Assembly (NCBI GenBank): GCA_034698045.1
Contig: JAQGAU010000439.1
Span: 1 to 28,132 of the forward strand
Direction of reading: 5' to 3'
Source of the DNA: Paramacrobiotus richtersi
Lineage: Eukaryota > Tardigrada > Eutardigrada > Parachela > Macrobiotidae
DNA: 28,132 nucleotides
Position 1 is the first letter of the stretch. The number at the start of each line of letters is the position of its first letter. Shown in pieces: positions 1-10,497 of this stretch. The notes under the pieces are model-generated. The model worked only from the letters and a program-made list of their open reading frames with translations, searched no databases and had not been told where the DNA came from. Both the position numbers and the translations under genes were made by a program.

Positions 1-140
1 GGGATGTCGGGGCTGTGCAGACATATGGGGGGAGGTTGGAATGTGTGGGGAGGTCGGGGATGGGTAGGGGTGTCGGAGATGTGCAGACATACGTGCGGAG
101 GTCGGGATGTGCAGACATATGTGTGGATGTTGGGATGTCT
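1..140. repeat. G-rich degenerate tandem repeat
   Basis: The motif TGTGCAGACATA starts at about 14, 80 and 108. The last two starts are 28 bp apart, and the motifs are joined by G-runs such as GGAGGTCGGG. This looks like a decayed minisatellite that may continue left of the window. The G-runs could allow G-quadruplex formation on this strand. No coding frame is evident. Confidence 0.6.
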
Positions 141-1354
141 AACGATGTGAAGGGACGTAGGGAGGTACATCCCCGGAATCATCATGGGTTTTAAATGGTG
201 TAAAAACAGTGCCATATCTAGTTACAGCGGATGGTCCCACAAATCCTAGCTTGCACAGACATTGCGCAATACTAGAGGCAGAATCTGACACCACACATGT
301 TGAACGAACTTAAAGACAGAAGTGTCGGGCCGGCCATTATTGTAAATCAAGATCTAGTGTTGTCGGGGCAGCTCAGTTGAAGATCTCGTAAGCCAGGCCG
401 AATTTATAATTACGCAACTAATGTCTCTAATTCAGGAAATTACTAGTGGATGGCTATCATGAACTCTCCAAAATCAAACTGTGCAATATGAAGCTCAAGT
501 TAAGGTGGGCTGGCTGGACAGTACTTATGTACTGCAGTGAAGTAAAAATCTGCATTAAGTGATGTAAAGCAATGAACGCTAACTACACTACTATATGTTA
601 AGCATTTACTTCAATGAACAAGTACTGCCGCCGAGAAGCAAGCCGCTATAATGACCTAGACTGTTATAAAGCGGTTATTTTAGGAAAGAAGATTGTAATA
701 ACCTTTGTTGGTACCTAGTCATCCGAAACCGAGCACACTGTGTAAGTTTGAGGAAGTCCATGTGTTGTATCCGAGCCAAAGTGGTTTCAAGCAGTCCGTG
801 GTCGATAGGACGTTTCAGTGTTCGCTGTTTTGGTTGTGACAATACATGTCGCGCTTACTAGCCGCGAACGACTTAGAGTGACACGGGTTCTTTAGTCTAA
901 TGGGCAGAATCTCCAAAATGGTTCAGTTTCCGAAAAGGTACAGATATTGGACTAAATTCTCCCTTATCGTTTTAAGTTTAGTCCATAATTATAGATAGTG
1001 TGGATTTATCTAGCAGTGGAATAAAGCTTGGAAAGGTTCAAGACCTACCGACCTAATGGACGTAATTCTCGTAGAAACGAACTCTTTCAACAGCGGGAAA
1101 CATCACTCGCCATTTACTCTATTTTGTAACCACCAGTTACGGATCGTTAAATCAGAAACTGTTCTAGTTTTTGTAACAGTGACCTTAATTTTTTCAACTG
1201 TTAACCATGAATTTTTTTGGTGCTTTTAACCACGGTGTGCCCTAAGCAATGGTGACTCCCATGTCACGTTATTACGTAGTTGTGGATTTGCTCTTATCGT
1301 ATTGCCTAACAGGCTGGACGAACTTGCGGAGCACATGATTGAGTGGACACGTCC
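141..1354. other. No recognisable feature
   Basis: I found no open frame with recognisable protein similarity, no RNA gene and no clear repeat. The N-terminal half of the helicase remnant that follows would be expected here. I could not find its nucleotide-binding Walker A motif, so that part is deleted or decayed beyond reading. Confidence 0.4.
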
Positions 1355-1735
1355 TGAACTAAGGGTACATACATCCTGAATAATTATAAGGAACAACCTA
1401 GGAACCATAAGAACAACCTGAAGCGGTTAGTGGAGGGCTTCAGAAAAACATAATGTGTCATCAGTGATGAGTACCGAGTGGTCGGTTGCAGACTATTTTC
1501 ACTGATGGATAAACCTTGAGGCAAAGCGAAGCATTAACATCCCAATCCCGCTTTCGGAGGAATGTTCGTCATACTGGTTGGAGATCACGGGCAATATGGT
1601 CCAGTAATGGATCTTTCACTTGGTGTTTCGGAAAGGTATGGAAGAACCAATGTCGAAGTTCAACATTCTACGGTTGTTTATCGTTCATGTAGTAAGGCCG
1701 TTGCTCTACGGCTGCATAGACGCCAGGTTGTATAG
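1355..1735 (+). pseudogene. Pif1-like DNA helicase remnant
   Basis: One reading frame, broken by stops at 1451, 1517 and 1535 and ending at 1733-1735, shows the middle of a Pif1/RecD-like superfamily 1 helicase. The Walker B region reads SDEYRVVG at about 1463-1486. It is followed at family spacing by FGG (1553) and ILVGDHGQYGPVMD (motif III, the Q/PPV region; the usual LPPV is altered to YGPV). A further stretch ends in ALRLHRRQVV. In active enzymes these motifs couple ATP hydrolysis to DNA unwinding. Pif1-type helicases occur as the C-terminal half of Helitron transposases and as free-standing transposon cargo. No Rep/HUH nuclease or Walker A was found, so which of the two is open. The copy is dead. 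The family call is firm; the Helitron origin is an inference. Confidence 0.72.
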
Positions 1736-2650
1736 GGATGACTAGATTTATGAGATTCACGTTGCCTGTTTGGGCGTGGCAAAAAGCTTATGCTGAAAGT
1801 GCAAACGAGCCATACTATTTAACAAAACAAGAATTTCATAAGGAGAGCAAGGCTTGCGCGTGCTGTCGCATGAGACTTTTCGCCCATTCATTATCTATTA
1901 AAATATGCAGTTTGTTTTTATAATAGCACCGACGAGCGTGTTGAAATCCATAAATCGTGTGAAAGTGCAGGAGAACGAGTCGGGCAATCACAACATTAAT
2001 TGCTATGCCTTGCAGTACATACTTCTCATAACAACTGTAACGTTCGTTTAATTGCGTGCCTGTAATAAACTCTGCAGAGCCTTTACTTGGCTCATTTGTC
2101 TTCAAGGGTAACATGTTTACGATGTTTAATAACGACACAATGCCTATTGCGCGCGTACAGTCCTGTGTTATGTCTGTCGGGATAGCACAATGAATAAGAG
2201 CAGAAGCGCACACTTTGTCTTGTTCGGATTATTTTAATTAATATGATGGAAATTATTGTGCACGTCTTCTTCGGTTAAAACGTTATGCAGAATATTGAAG
2301 TTACTGTACAGAAAAGTGCTCTTATATCGTTGTTTTTCCGAAGGAGTCCGTAAAACTGTACGCAAATTATTGTTTAAAGTAATGGCCAATCCCCTGAATA
2401 AAGTATTTACAGTATTCACTTCCCCGCATCGTTGGCTGTAGGCGTAAAAAGAACGGCGATCAGCAGTAGGACGTGCGTAGCAGAAGGCTCCGCTAAGGAT
2501 TCTACGAAGCAATGTAAAGACACTAGTGACCAGTACTGGAGAGCAAACGTTTTTAACTAGAACCGGCTTGCGATCACAGAGAGTCCATCATATAGGCAGC
2601 AGTCAGTGAAACGCAACCAATAGCTGAAGTGCATGGGGTCCCGTGCTCAC
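1736..2650. other. Unassigned DNA after helicase remnant
   Basis: The expected C-terminal helicase motifs were not recognised. A minus-strand frame at 1836-2213 stays open for about 125 codons, but its composition and lack of recognisable motifs do not support a gene. No RNA gene or repeat was seen. Confidence 0.35.
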
Positions 2651-2653
2651 CGT

Positions 2654-2763
2654 CGGCGCCCGTCCGAAGTCAGGACGCAGGAGCACCCGCCCGAAGTCAG
2701 GACGCAGCAGCGCCCGCCCAAAGTCAGGACGCAGGGGTGCCCGCCCGAAATCAGGACGCAGGA
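2654..2763. repeat. 27-bp minisatellite, four copies
   Basis: Four units are anchored by CCGAAGTCAGGACGCAG or one-base variants, starting at 2664, 2691, 2718 and 2745, exactly 27 bp apart. Because 27 is divisible by three, every frame stays open across the array. On the minus strand it reads as repeats of RPDFGRAPL-like nonapeptides. The spurious open frames here come from the repeat and I see no gene. Confidence 0.9.
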
Positions 2764-3075
2764 TGTCTTTTATCGTAAACTTTCGGAAGCGCTTGTCCAT
2801 GGCGCAGTATGTGACCAAAGAAAGGATCAACTGCAACGAAAAAACTAAATGCAGACTAATCTTTCTGCAGACCAACCAATCTACTTGAATGTCGTGGCTC
2901 GTCAGAATGTAAGCAAAGTTTATGTATAAATATGGTGCAGGCTAAAAGTCTGGCGGCCGTGCCTGTCGAAATGAGGCAGCTATTGCAGCCAATTAGCTAG
3001 GCTAGTTAATTCTTGGCTGTTGCTGATTGGTTGACCGGTGACGTGCCCTGGGCCTTTTTTAAGAAAGAATCGCGT
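2764..3075. other. Short unassigned gap
   Basis: It contains an AT-rich TATAAATA at about 2926 with no supporting downstream gene. It also has an ATTGG (inverted CCAAT) followed by a TGACGTG element near 3030-3050. These could be chance or remnants of a promoter. Nothing else was seen. Confidence 0.3.
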
Positions 3076-4069
3076 TCACGTTGTGGCGAAAGGATCTCTT
3101 CGTACCTTGCTCAATGTACAAAATTTCAAATTTTTTTGTGCTGTTGTGCTTTGTTTTACTTTAAATAATTGGTCCCCCTTCCTACTACTCACGTGAGCAG
3201 AGGACTCTAGGTCCACCGGCGACGAGCTTCTTGTCACAGTCTGAATCTTTTTGCAACCTCTGCAGCGAATATCTAACTGTTGCGCGCCTCTTCGTTTGCA
3301 GTAGCTGAGTAGGCCGAGATTGTTGGTCCTCATACGAATCAGTTGAATAGATTCACACCCTAAGATGTAGCTCAAGTCGCTTCTGGGAAGGCGTTGGACC
3401 AATCACCTATAAAACCCTCATTCCGCTTTCCTTGCACGGTTGCAAAGAAAGCCAGTCTTCGCGATTCACGGAGGCAGATCTGGACTTAACCGATATCCCT
3501 GAATCGCATTTCTTCTTCGGGTTTTACAATCTTTAGACCTCTAACTGCTCTACGAAACTCGGCGGTCAACGTGTCCTTATTGCCGCCAGTTTATGCCAGC
3601 GTCACTACTCCTTCGCAGGGCTAATAATATTTTCAGAGTCAGCATCGGGATCTTTTTGAATAAGCACTCGATCCCCAAGCCCCTTCCTTAATGGGCATAT
3701 ATAGGAAGTGGTTTGTAAAGTCATGTGGTAAGATTAACACCTTCTTGATGAATGATCGAGCATGCACATCAATCCTGCTCAGCTCCACTGGGCACACAGT
3801 GTTATGAGTGAGCCTGCACACGCAGCGGAAATCAGATGCTCCCTCAGCAGTAGGATGTTCTGCCGGAACTTCAATCGTACACTGTTTACTTTAGCCCGTT
3901 CAGCCGATAGTTCGCCTTCCTTGGCGTTGCGAAATGGCCCTATTTCAGGCCCAACAGTTATGAATAAACACTGTTCAGTCTCGCTGGCTCTCAATGGCCA
4001 CAATCTCTTGCTGCCCACCTTCAGCACCGTTGCTGTCAAATGGTACGTACTATTCCACATGCCGTCCAA
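3076..4069 (-). pseudogene. R2-like non-LTR retrotransposon ORF remnant
   Basis: Reading minus strand from high to low coordinates, several frames line up in the order expected for the C-terminal half of an R2-superfamily LINE protein. First comes a palm/thumb segment (about 4069-3840) with KVGSKRLW and LKFRQNILLLREHL. Next is the linker at 3821-3715 with SRIDVHARSFIKKV, then ILPHDFTNHF and KEGAWG, where the family usually has GGLG. Then comes RESRRLAFFATVQGK (about 3460), and at 3402-3220 RMRTNNLGLLSYC followed by RGCKK, corresponding to the zinc-knuckle region before the endonuclease. The frame changes at least four times and stops are present. In live elements this protein performs target-primed reverse transcription, in R2 itself at 28S rDNA. 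The N-terminal DNA-binding and RT catalytic portions were not found. Other early-branching LINE clades share this architecture, so the exact clade is uncertain. Confidence 0.68.
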
Positions 4070-5259
4070 ATACCAGAATAAGGCTATAAAACTAACTGAC
4101 TGCGATGCATAATTGTCTCATGGCCGTAATGGCGTTGTGGGATCGTAATGGCGTTCAGGAGTCCAATACTAAAATTTTCGTAGCAAACTGGACGAGGCGC
4201 ACAAGAACAGCGAATAAAAACTGTAGCGCTGTCCAATACAAAGCGTTAATGTGGTGCGGTAACGGTTATCTATCGAACAATAATCCTTGCCTTGTCATTT
4301 ACTCAAGAAAACGGCCGTGGTTGTGAAAGCTCACGATGTGGTACATAGACAGAGGTTTTATTTGCGTACGGAAAGGGAATGGCTAACAAGTGTGACACAT
4401 ATCAGGCAGGAGTGGGAACAGGGAAATAGTGTCTATTATACCAGTCAATACCAAGAGCTGTGAAACGGAGAGCAATATCGAGACTAATCCAGTCAAAGTA
4501 CGCACACAACACAGAGCCGGCGCAGTGTTAAAATACGCTAGGAGAGTATGTAGGTCAGTAATGTTGCAGGACCTTTACGGCTAGGATGAAACAACAGTTC
4601 AGTCTAATCGATATACTGTAAAATACAATAAATTACATGATTGCAGTCTGTAATCATCGACGATTTGACAAACGTTTACGATGTAGAAACAGACCAGCAC
4701 AGCCAATAGATTAATGCAGAAGTGAGAACAATGCCATTTAATGTCAGAAGCAAGCACGGAACACTCTGTCGGGTGCAAACCTGCGCCCCTCCCTTCCACG
4801 TACATCTCTGCAATTGCCGTTTTCAGGACCATTACGGCCACATGCATTTCAAGTGATGAGTGACCTAGATACCGTACATTACTTACTCACGCTTCTGTTC
4901 TTTAGCCATAGTTCTGTTTGACAGGTACTGTGGTACTGATAGCTTAATAGGTAGAAGTGATGGTCATCGGATGATTTCTACCAATACTCTTCACACATTC
5001 CGTTGAAACTGGATTTCTGGAAGAACAATCCCATTATCCACAGTTACTGCGAATGATTTTATAGGGTAACGCGAATACATTCTTAATAACAAATTTAAAT
5101 ATTATGGGAAAAGCGAATATCTTGATGATAGTTTTTCGCGATGGTTTTGCTTTTCTCATGTGCAGCACTGCCTTCCGTGGGGTGTTAACTGCCAACAGAA
5201 ATCTATTAACGACACCTGGGTGCATCTGTACTGTAAATTCCCATTTTATTACGTTATAA
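4070..5259. other. Unassigned DNA upstream of LINE remnant
   Basis: The catalytic RT palm of the minus-strand LINE should lie here if the copy were full length, but I do not recognise the conserved F/YADD-type motif in any frame. The copy therefore looks 5'-truncated or too decayed to read. A minus-strand open frame at 4599-4847 has no recognisable motifs. The stretch from about 5050 rightward becomes AT-rich, leading into the open frame at 5260. Confidence 0.35.
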
Positions 5260-5625
5260 TATGATACTATTGGCAGACGCTATACACCAAATGTTGTGGA
5301 CGTTTCCGATTATGTTGTGGAAGTTTTATTAGAATTACATCAATACCCAGTTAGGGGAATTATAATCAATATTGTATATCCGGATTTTCTTACAGTTGAT
5401 TTTCAATTCCCTGGACATAATGCAGATTTAATTCCATACAACAGATGTTTAATATGGGACAATAATTCTACTGATACTCCATATTTGAAGAATGTCCAAA
5501 TATTACTTAAGGAATCTAGTACTACACCTTTATATTGGATGCCCGCAAAACGTATTTCCGGCAGTTATGAAATCGGATATGCTTTGATCGAATTTACGTT
5601 GGACGACAAAACCATCCGAAAATAG
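5260..5625 (+). CDS. Unrecognised AT-rich open frame (121 codons)
   Basis: The frame runs without a stop from just after the TAA at 5257-5259 to the TAG at 5623-5625. It has no ATG at its head: the first start-like codon is GTG at 5296, and an ATG at 5261 is in another frame, so it may be an exon or the 3' part of a broken gene. It is AT-rich, which makes 121 open codons less likely by chance than in the rest of the window. The protein alternates hydrophobic and acidic or aromatic patches (RGIIINIVYPDFLTVDFQF; LIPYNRCLIWDN; IGYALIEFTLDDK), suggesting a beta-rich fold. There is no signal peptide, transmembrane segment or cysteine pattern. I cannot name a family. It ends 52 bp from the convergent coding-like stretch on the minus strand. 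It could be a recent insertion, a viral or transposon capsid-like piece, or chance. Confidence 0.33.
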   Translation, partial: YDTIGRRYTPNVVDVSDYVVEVLLELHQYPVRGIIINIVYPDFLTVDFQFPGHNADLIPYNRCLIWDNNSTDTPYLKNVQILLKESSTTPLYWMPAKRISGSYEIGYALIEFTLDDKTIRK

Positions 5626-5676
5626 TAAAAATATCCGACATCAAAAATTTTCCAGGATATTTGCTTTTGGTCGATT

Positions 5677-6195
5677 TTAATTTTGTACTAAAGGCCGACC
5701 GTTATCCAGCTGCCGCTTGCTCATAATTTTCTTCAATGGTTTAAAGCACTCTTTCAGCTCTGGAACGTCATTCTCCATTTTCGCTAGCTCAGCCAACTCT
5801 TGCTGAACAGAGGCTGCATACGCCGGCAAGAGAATTGACTTGATTAGTCAGCCCAGGCGACTAGGAGGTGAGCCAGCAGCGTTGCTATTTGTGGCGTGAT
5901 AACTCCATGACTTGACGCCGTCTGCGCATGCGTCGGTTCTTGTACGATATCTCGCAGCTGTTCGAGCGGGATTTTGAGAGCATGAATAATCAGGCTGATG
6001 CCACAGCGTTTCTCGACAATGGACATATCCTTGGACCGAATTCCATACTTGTATACCTCCATCCGGCCACGACGCCAATTAAAATTCACGTAATCATCAT
6101 ATAGCGTCGGAAAATAGGCAGGCTTTTTAGCAACGTTCTTCGTTACCCAGTAGGGCAGGAAGCTGACGCTCGCGGCGAACGATTTAGCATAGCAC
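5677..6195 (-). pseudogene. Unrecognised coding-like stretch, frameshifted
   Basis: A minus-strand frame open from about 6195 down to 5844 (117 codons, no clear ATG) reads like a real protein: SFLPYWVTKNVAKKPAYFP, then DDYVNFNWRRGRMEVYKYG, then SIVEKRCGISLIIHALKIP. A second frame continues from 5847 down to the TAA ending at 5677 with a charged, probably helical segment (QQELAELAKMENDVPELKEC). One frameshift near 5850 would connect the two. I do not recognise a family. The two tails, this one and the plus-strand frame at 5260-5625, face each other, as is common for neighbouring genes in Polinton-type and other virus-like elements, but that link is only an inference. Confidence 0.33.
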
Positions 6196-6662
6196 TAGTC
6201 AGGATGGTTATTTACAGCAAGACGGCACCTGCATTTTCAGCTAAATGTTCACGGCGAATCCGTAACAAAAGGTGCTGTTAAATGAGACCGCAGGCCTTCA
6301 AACAATCTGCGTCAAACAACTGACCTCCCTCACTGGCACCTGGCCTAGTGATTGTATGTAGCCAAGTACATGGAACACACACGACAAGGGATCCTCGCTT
6401 GCTAATATGCGCGCACTTGCACTCATAAGATCAAAATCAACCCAGGTTTTTCCGACAGTTTCCAGGAAATTGTTTTTTAATCAACCCAGGTTTGAATTGT
6501 CTTATTGGCTTCATGCCACTTCAAAACACTGTCTATTAAACGAACATCTAAGTGTTTAAGTTAGTTAGCGTCGTTCCAATTGTGTATTGTCCCGACTCTT
6601 TCAAAGCGCAACAAAATGTCTTCTCAATTTTACCAATATGATATGACGGGCAAACAGCGATC
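6196..6662. other. Unassigned, with a short direct repeat
   Basis: AATCAACCCAGGTTT occurs twice, at 6435-6449 and 6479-6493, a perfect 15-bp direct repeat 44 bp apart. No gene or RNA was recognised. Confidence 0.4.
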
Positions 6663-6840
6663 GGCATGGAAGGCGGTTTAATCATCACACAGGACAACAA
6701 TGGTGAAAGTTAGGCAAAAAGTGCTGTGACAAGCTATACCTACAGAGTATGGATATTTTAACTGAAGAATATATGCACGCCTCCGGGAGTGAGTACGATA
6801 AAGATATACCTCTTGTCCCCGCATTTAAACAGCAACAGAC
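6663..6840 (+). repeat. Dispersed repeat, copy A (protein-coding-like)
   Basis: It is similar to 18945-19085 and 27744-27882 on the same strand. Translation shows GGLIITQDNNGES at its head, then DKLYLQSMDILTEEYM, then SEYDKDIPLVPA, with a frameshift between the first two. The other copies keep the same peptide pattern in shifted frames (for example GYDRDMPVVPA in copy B), so similarity is at the protein level and the family was probably coding. The open frame 6789-7073 begins inside this copy in a different frame. No family was recognised. A Polinton or retroelement gene is possible because copies B and C lie near such remnants. Confidence 0.55.
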
Positions 6841-8646
6841 ACGCAAGGAAACCTGCGAGTTTCGTTTTGATCCTTTCGGACCTGAGAGATCCTTCTGTAG
6901 GATTCTCTCAAGTAGATATTACTAGTTACCTTCTTCCGACTCGGAAAAATAAAGGCGACGACGCTGTTATCGGTAAAGGCGACGACAGCACCATTATCCG
7001 TGTAGTGGCAATAGCGGCCGACAGCAGTAATGAATGCACTACCTATGTTTCAGGTCATGAGTCAAATCAATAAACCCCTCACATTTGTGATCAGTTGGAC
7101 CCGTAGCAATGCTAAATCCAGTTACTTCTAGCACTACATTGTCAGAAAACCACCATCTCGATTGGTACTGACCGGTTATGAATCGAACGCTTGCAAAATA
7201 AATAAGTGACAGTAAGTGAATGCGTTATTTTTGGCAAGGCATGTTTTTTATGCTTCCGTAACTGAAAACGTGTACTTACGTAGTTTCGTTCGGCACTTTC
7301 TGCTGACCTTTGCTTTTCTGTTGTTACCGTCCCGCAGGAACGCCATATAGTGGTTATATTCTAGAACCTTGTCACAGTCTTCTGCAGTTCTGCTTGCCAC
7401 TGTTACTTTCGTCATTTTTCGTAACATCAAGGACGGCAGTACCAGAGAGAAAACTGGTCACTTAGTGCAAAGCAGATGACCGGTAGCAATTCGTCAAAAA
7501 CTGCAGAAACGCAACGCCCTGCAGGAATTCCATGCCGACGTACAGAAGATCAAAATTCATAGCATGGGATAGCTACACCGATCAGGAAAAGGCGGAAAAA
7601 CAGATGCAGTTTTTTTGTTATGCTTTTGTATTGCGAAAATCAGAAAAAACAATCTAACAAACCGAAAGAAAAAAAAAATTTTGTATACGACTTGCAGTTG
7701 TTTACGATTAGAAAGAACGTCGTACGTGAAGCAAAAAGGCGATCGTACCATCTCTTGCGCATTATTGTCTAGGGCGGGCGCTGTGTTTCGCGTTGATTGC
7801 ATTGGGCATTGCACTAAATCCGTCCGGTGTTCTAGCGCGCTCAGTGTGCGAAACTCCCATAGCACAAATCGCTCTCGCGTCTGCAACTGCATTGCACGGC
7901 AGCGTTTGTTGTTTCGAGAAGTTCCTTAAGTGAAAAATCATTCACTTGTTAGTTGTGGATAGTTATTAGTTGGTATTTCTGAACTACTAACCGGTCGGTA
8001 AGAAACAGTCAGTGCATTGGGAAGCGTTACAAGCAGTTGCGGTGTCGTAGGCGTGCGGCAGCACTCACCCGAACCACCCGCAGCCGTTCCAATGTAACAA
8101 CGAAATATGTACATGATTTTATCAACGTTGTCGCTGTCTCGCGTTTTTGCCATTAACGAAATGACCATCAAAGCGTGTATGTTTATCCGGATACGAATAT
8201 TTTTGCTCTGTTGCTTGCGTCAGGTGGCCATTGCCGTAACTTTTGTTGCACATGCAACGTTTAATTTGCCATATAAAGCAAAAGTGTCTTCGTATTATCG
8301 CAAATCCTCCATTAACAACAGTTTTAGCGTCGTCGGGGGCATATTCAGCATTTAGCGCTAACAACTATGTCGTTTAGGTGACTCGAAAACGGCGATTTAC
8401 TGCACATTTTTATGCACTACGCTCCACTGCATCGCAGAGAAACGTAGACACAACCCCGCCGAAAGATAAGAGCGATCTCATTCGCTCAGTACACATTCCG
8501 TTGCCGATATAGAAAACGTCTTTTGAACGTACCGTTTTGTAAATCGGCACAACACTCGTCAGGCAGCACGGGTTGATGCAACTCCGTAGACAATCCATTG
8601 CACTCTGTTTGGCAACCTACAGTTTAAACTTTAAAACGCTCCTGAG
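6841..8646. other. Unassigned DNA
   Basis: It contains a near-repeat of TAAAGGCGACGAC at 6951 and 6975, and an A-run at about 7665-7678. Several unconvincing frames lie on both strands (7557-7892, 8107-8364), with no recognisable domain. No RNA gene was seen. Confidence 0.35.
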
Positions 8647-9616
8647 AATTCCAAGCCGACAGTTTTAGAGAATACCCGACGCCGACAGACAGGTAGAGAA
8701 TTAAATTCTCTGTGTAGTGTTATCAAAATTAGCAACATTGAACGATTATTATCCTTGTTTCTGTGAGTTTATGACTTTCATTACTTCTGGAGGATCCCTA
8801 ATATGAGTCGATCGCCTGTTTACCGGTTTACCGTTACAAAACCTTCTTATTTTACGTGTATGTGGGTGTCTGATCCTGTCGCCATTTCTAGATCCACATT
8901 CCCTGCATTTTTCTAATAATTATGAAGATACTAAAACCAGGATTAAAAATTTTTGTTTGTCGGGCCCTACCTTCTGGGTGGCGGTAGCGAAGGGTATGGA
9001 ATTTGTTCAATGCTGGCATATTCGCTCACCCGATTGCTGAACTACCTTGAGATTCGAGATCAGAGACTCGGTTTACATGAGAACTTCTTTCTTAAAACTG
9101 GAAAGTCGAAAAAGTATCTAGCCCACCTGGGGGAAAACTGACATTTTTTCTCCTTTACCCTGGGGGAAAAAAATCAAATTTTCGAGTTTTAAGACCGAAC
9201 TTTTATGTAAACTGGGGTCACTGATCACAAATTATTTAAATGACATGAAGCTAATTTCGCCACTGCATTAGTGTTTACACGCACTAACACTAAGTTCGTG
9301 CTGAGTCCGCTGCTAACCCCCTGCCCAGAAGGTGCAGTCCGACAGATTTATTTTTTGTTTCATTTCGCAGTTAATGAGAAATCTTCAAAAACATGCACTG
9401 AATCCAAGTCCGATAACGGCGATAATATCCGATGTAAAGTTTTACGAAATATAGCAATTTTTCAGAACGGTAAATCCAACCACCAGTTGATCAACTCGAT
9501 ATTATGGATCGCGTGATTAAAATGGCTGAAGCAAGGACAATCATGTTGCGTAAATTTTTGATTTTGATGCCATTAAACGAAGAATTTCTTCCGTACAAAG
9601 CTGTCGGCTTGGAATC
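8647..9616. repeat. Distant 20-bp inverted repeat pair
   Basis: 8647-8666 (AATTCCAAGCCGACAGTTTT) and the reverse complement of 9597-9616 (GATTCCAAGCCGACAGCTTT) match at 18 of 20 positions. They could be the ends of a roughly 970-bp non-autonomous DNA transposon. I see no convincing target-site duplication, and similarity does not extend clearly outward. Chance or an unrelated inverted duplication remains possible. Confidence 0.35.
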
Positions 9617-9674
9617 TTTAAAAAGTAAACTGGTAATTGCTAAAGACGTGCGCCTGATGTCTACGGAGCTTTAA
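9478..9674 (+). pseudogene. Short coding-like frame, possible Gag fragment
   Basis: It is open from after the TAA near 9475 to the TAA at 9672-9674, with ATG codons at 9504 and 9522. The sequence is rich in leucine, lysine and glutamate and should be helical (MAEARTIMLRKFLILMPL; AVGLESLKSKLVIAKDVRL). This resembles the helical N-terminal part of some retrotransposon Gag proteins only in general character. A pyrimidine-rich stretch ending in CAG lies upstream at about 9349-9371. Its short length makes chance plausible. Confidence 0.18.
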
Positions 9675-9871
9675 CACTGGCCTTCTGCCTGCGTGACTGT
9701 TCCACTATGAATCGGAAAAGATCTGCATCGCAGTCAGAGTTTACGTTTGCCTTTAGTCACGACTCTGTTATCATTGGCTCAATCATTTTTCATTTTTTTC
9801 AGTGAGTCACAAGTCGGCAACTCTCTCGCCGAGGTTTCTTATCGGCCTCGGCATAGTTGTTAGCTTCGATT

Positions 9872-9983
9872 GTCTGGGGCACATTTACTGTTTCGGCGTT
9901 TCTTCTCATTGTCGGGGGCACATTTCCTATGGTCGGGGGCACACTGAGAGCATACACGGCTAACCACCGTTGCCGGGGGCAAT
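9872..9983. repeat. GTCGGGGGCACA short interspersed repeats
   Basis: The motif GTCGGGGGCACA or a close variant begins at 9872, 9911, 9932 and 9972 (spacing 39, 21 and 40). The minus strand reads repeats of a VPPT/VPQT peptide. It may be a degenerate coding repeat or a protein-binding cluster. The function is unknown. Confidence 0.55.
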
Positions 9984-10497
9984 CCCACAGCAGTAGTACA
10001 GGCAGGGCCGGTACGTTCCGTACGTTAGCTCTTGGTATTTTGTAAGCGCTTTGGCGTTGTTCCAATTAGCAAACTGTTCGTACTTCCATACGTTACAGGT
10101 TTGTCTGTTGTTGCAGGGCTCTCACGATCCCGTGACGGGCTGGCACTGCAATCTTCAGCACTGCAGCTCCCACCACTGCCTGTGGAGCGACATTACCATA
10201 CACTCTGGGATCGGTAGCAGAGCCACTAACAGGACTGCGGAATGAGCGCGACCTTTTACAGACTTCGTATCTGTCGCCGAACGGTTTCAGACGGCGCTGG
10301 ACGACTTCCCTGGGTGGATCTCTCGTGGACAGAAAACCATTTAACTGTAGTTTAACATTTTTATTAATTCCTAGGTCTGTTTCAGTTTTTCCTTCTGGAT
10401 AACCGCTGCTATTGTTATTCATTTCGAATCATTTGTCATGCGTGTCACATGTATTCTCGTTTTCTTATTTGTAGTAAGTGTAATCCTGAAAGTGATG
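9984..10497. other. Unassigned, with a minus-strand open frame
   Basis: A minus-strand frame runs from an ATG at 10422 to 10093 (109 residues), rich in arginine, proline and serine, with no recognised domain. Nothing in the flanks supports expression, so I do not call it a gene. Confidence 0.3.

Noticed and set aside
3409-3440. CTATAAAAC as a promoter TATA box with a CCAAT (ACCAATC) just upstream
   Set aside because: It falls inside the minus-strand R2-like remnant, between recognisable protein segments, so a chance match is more likely.
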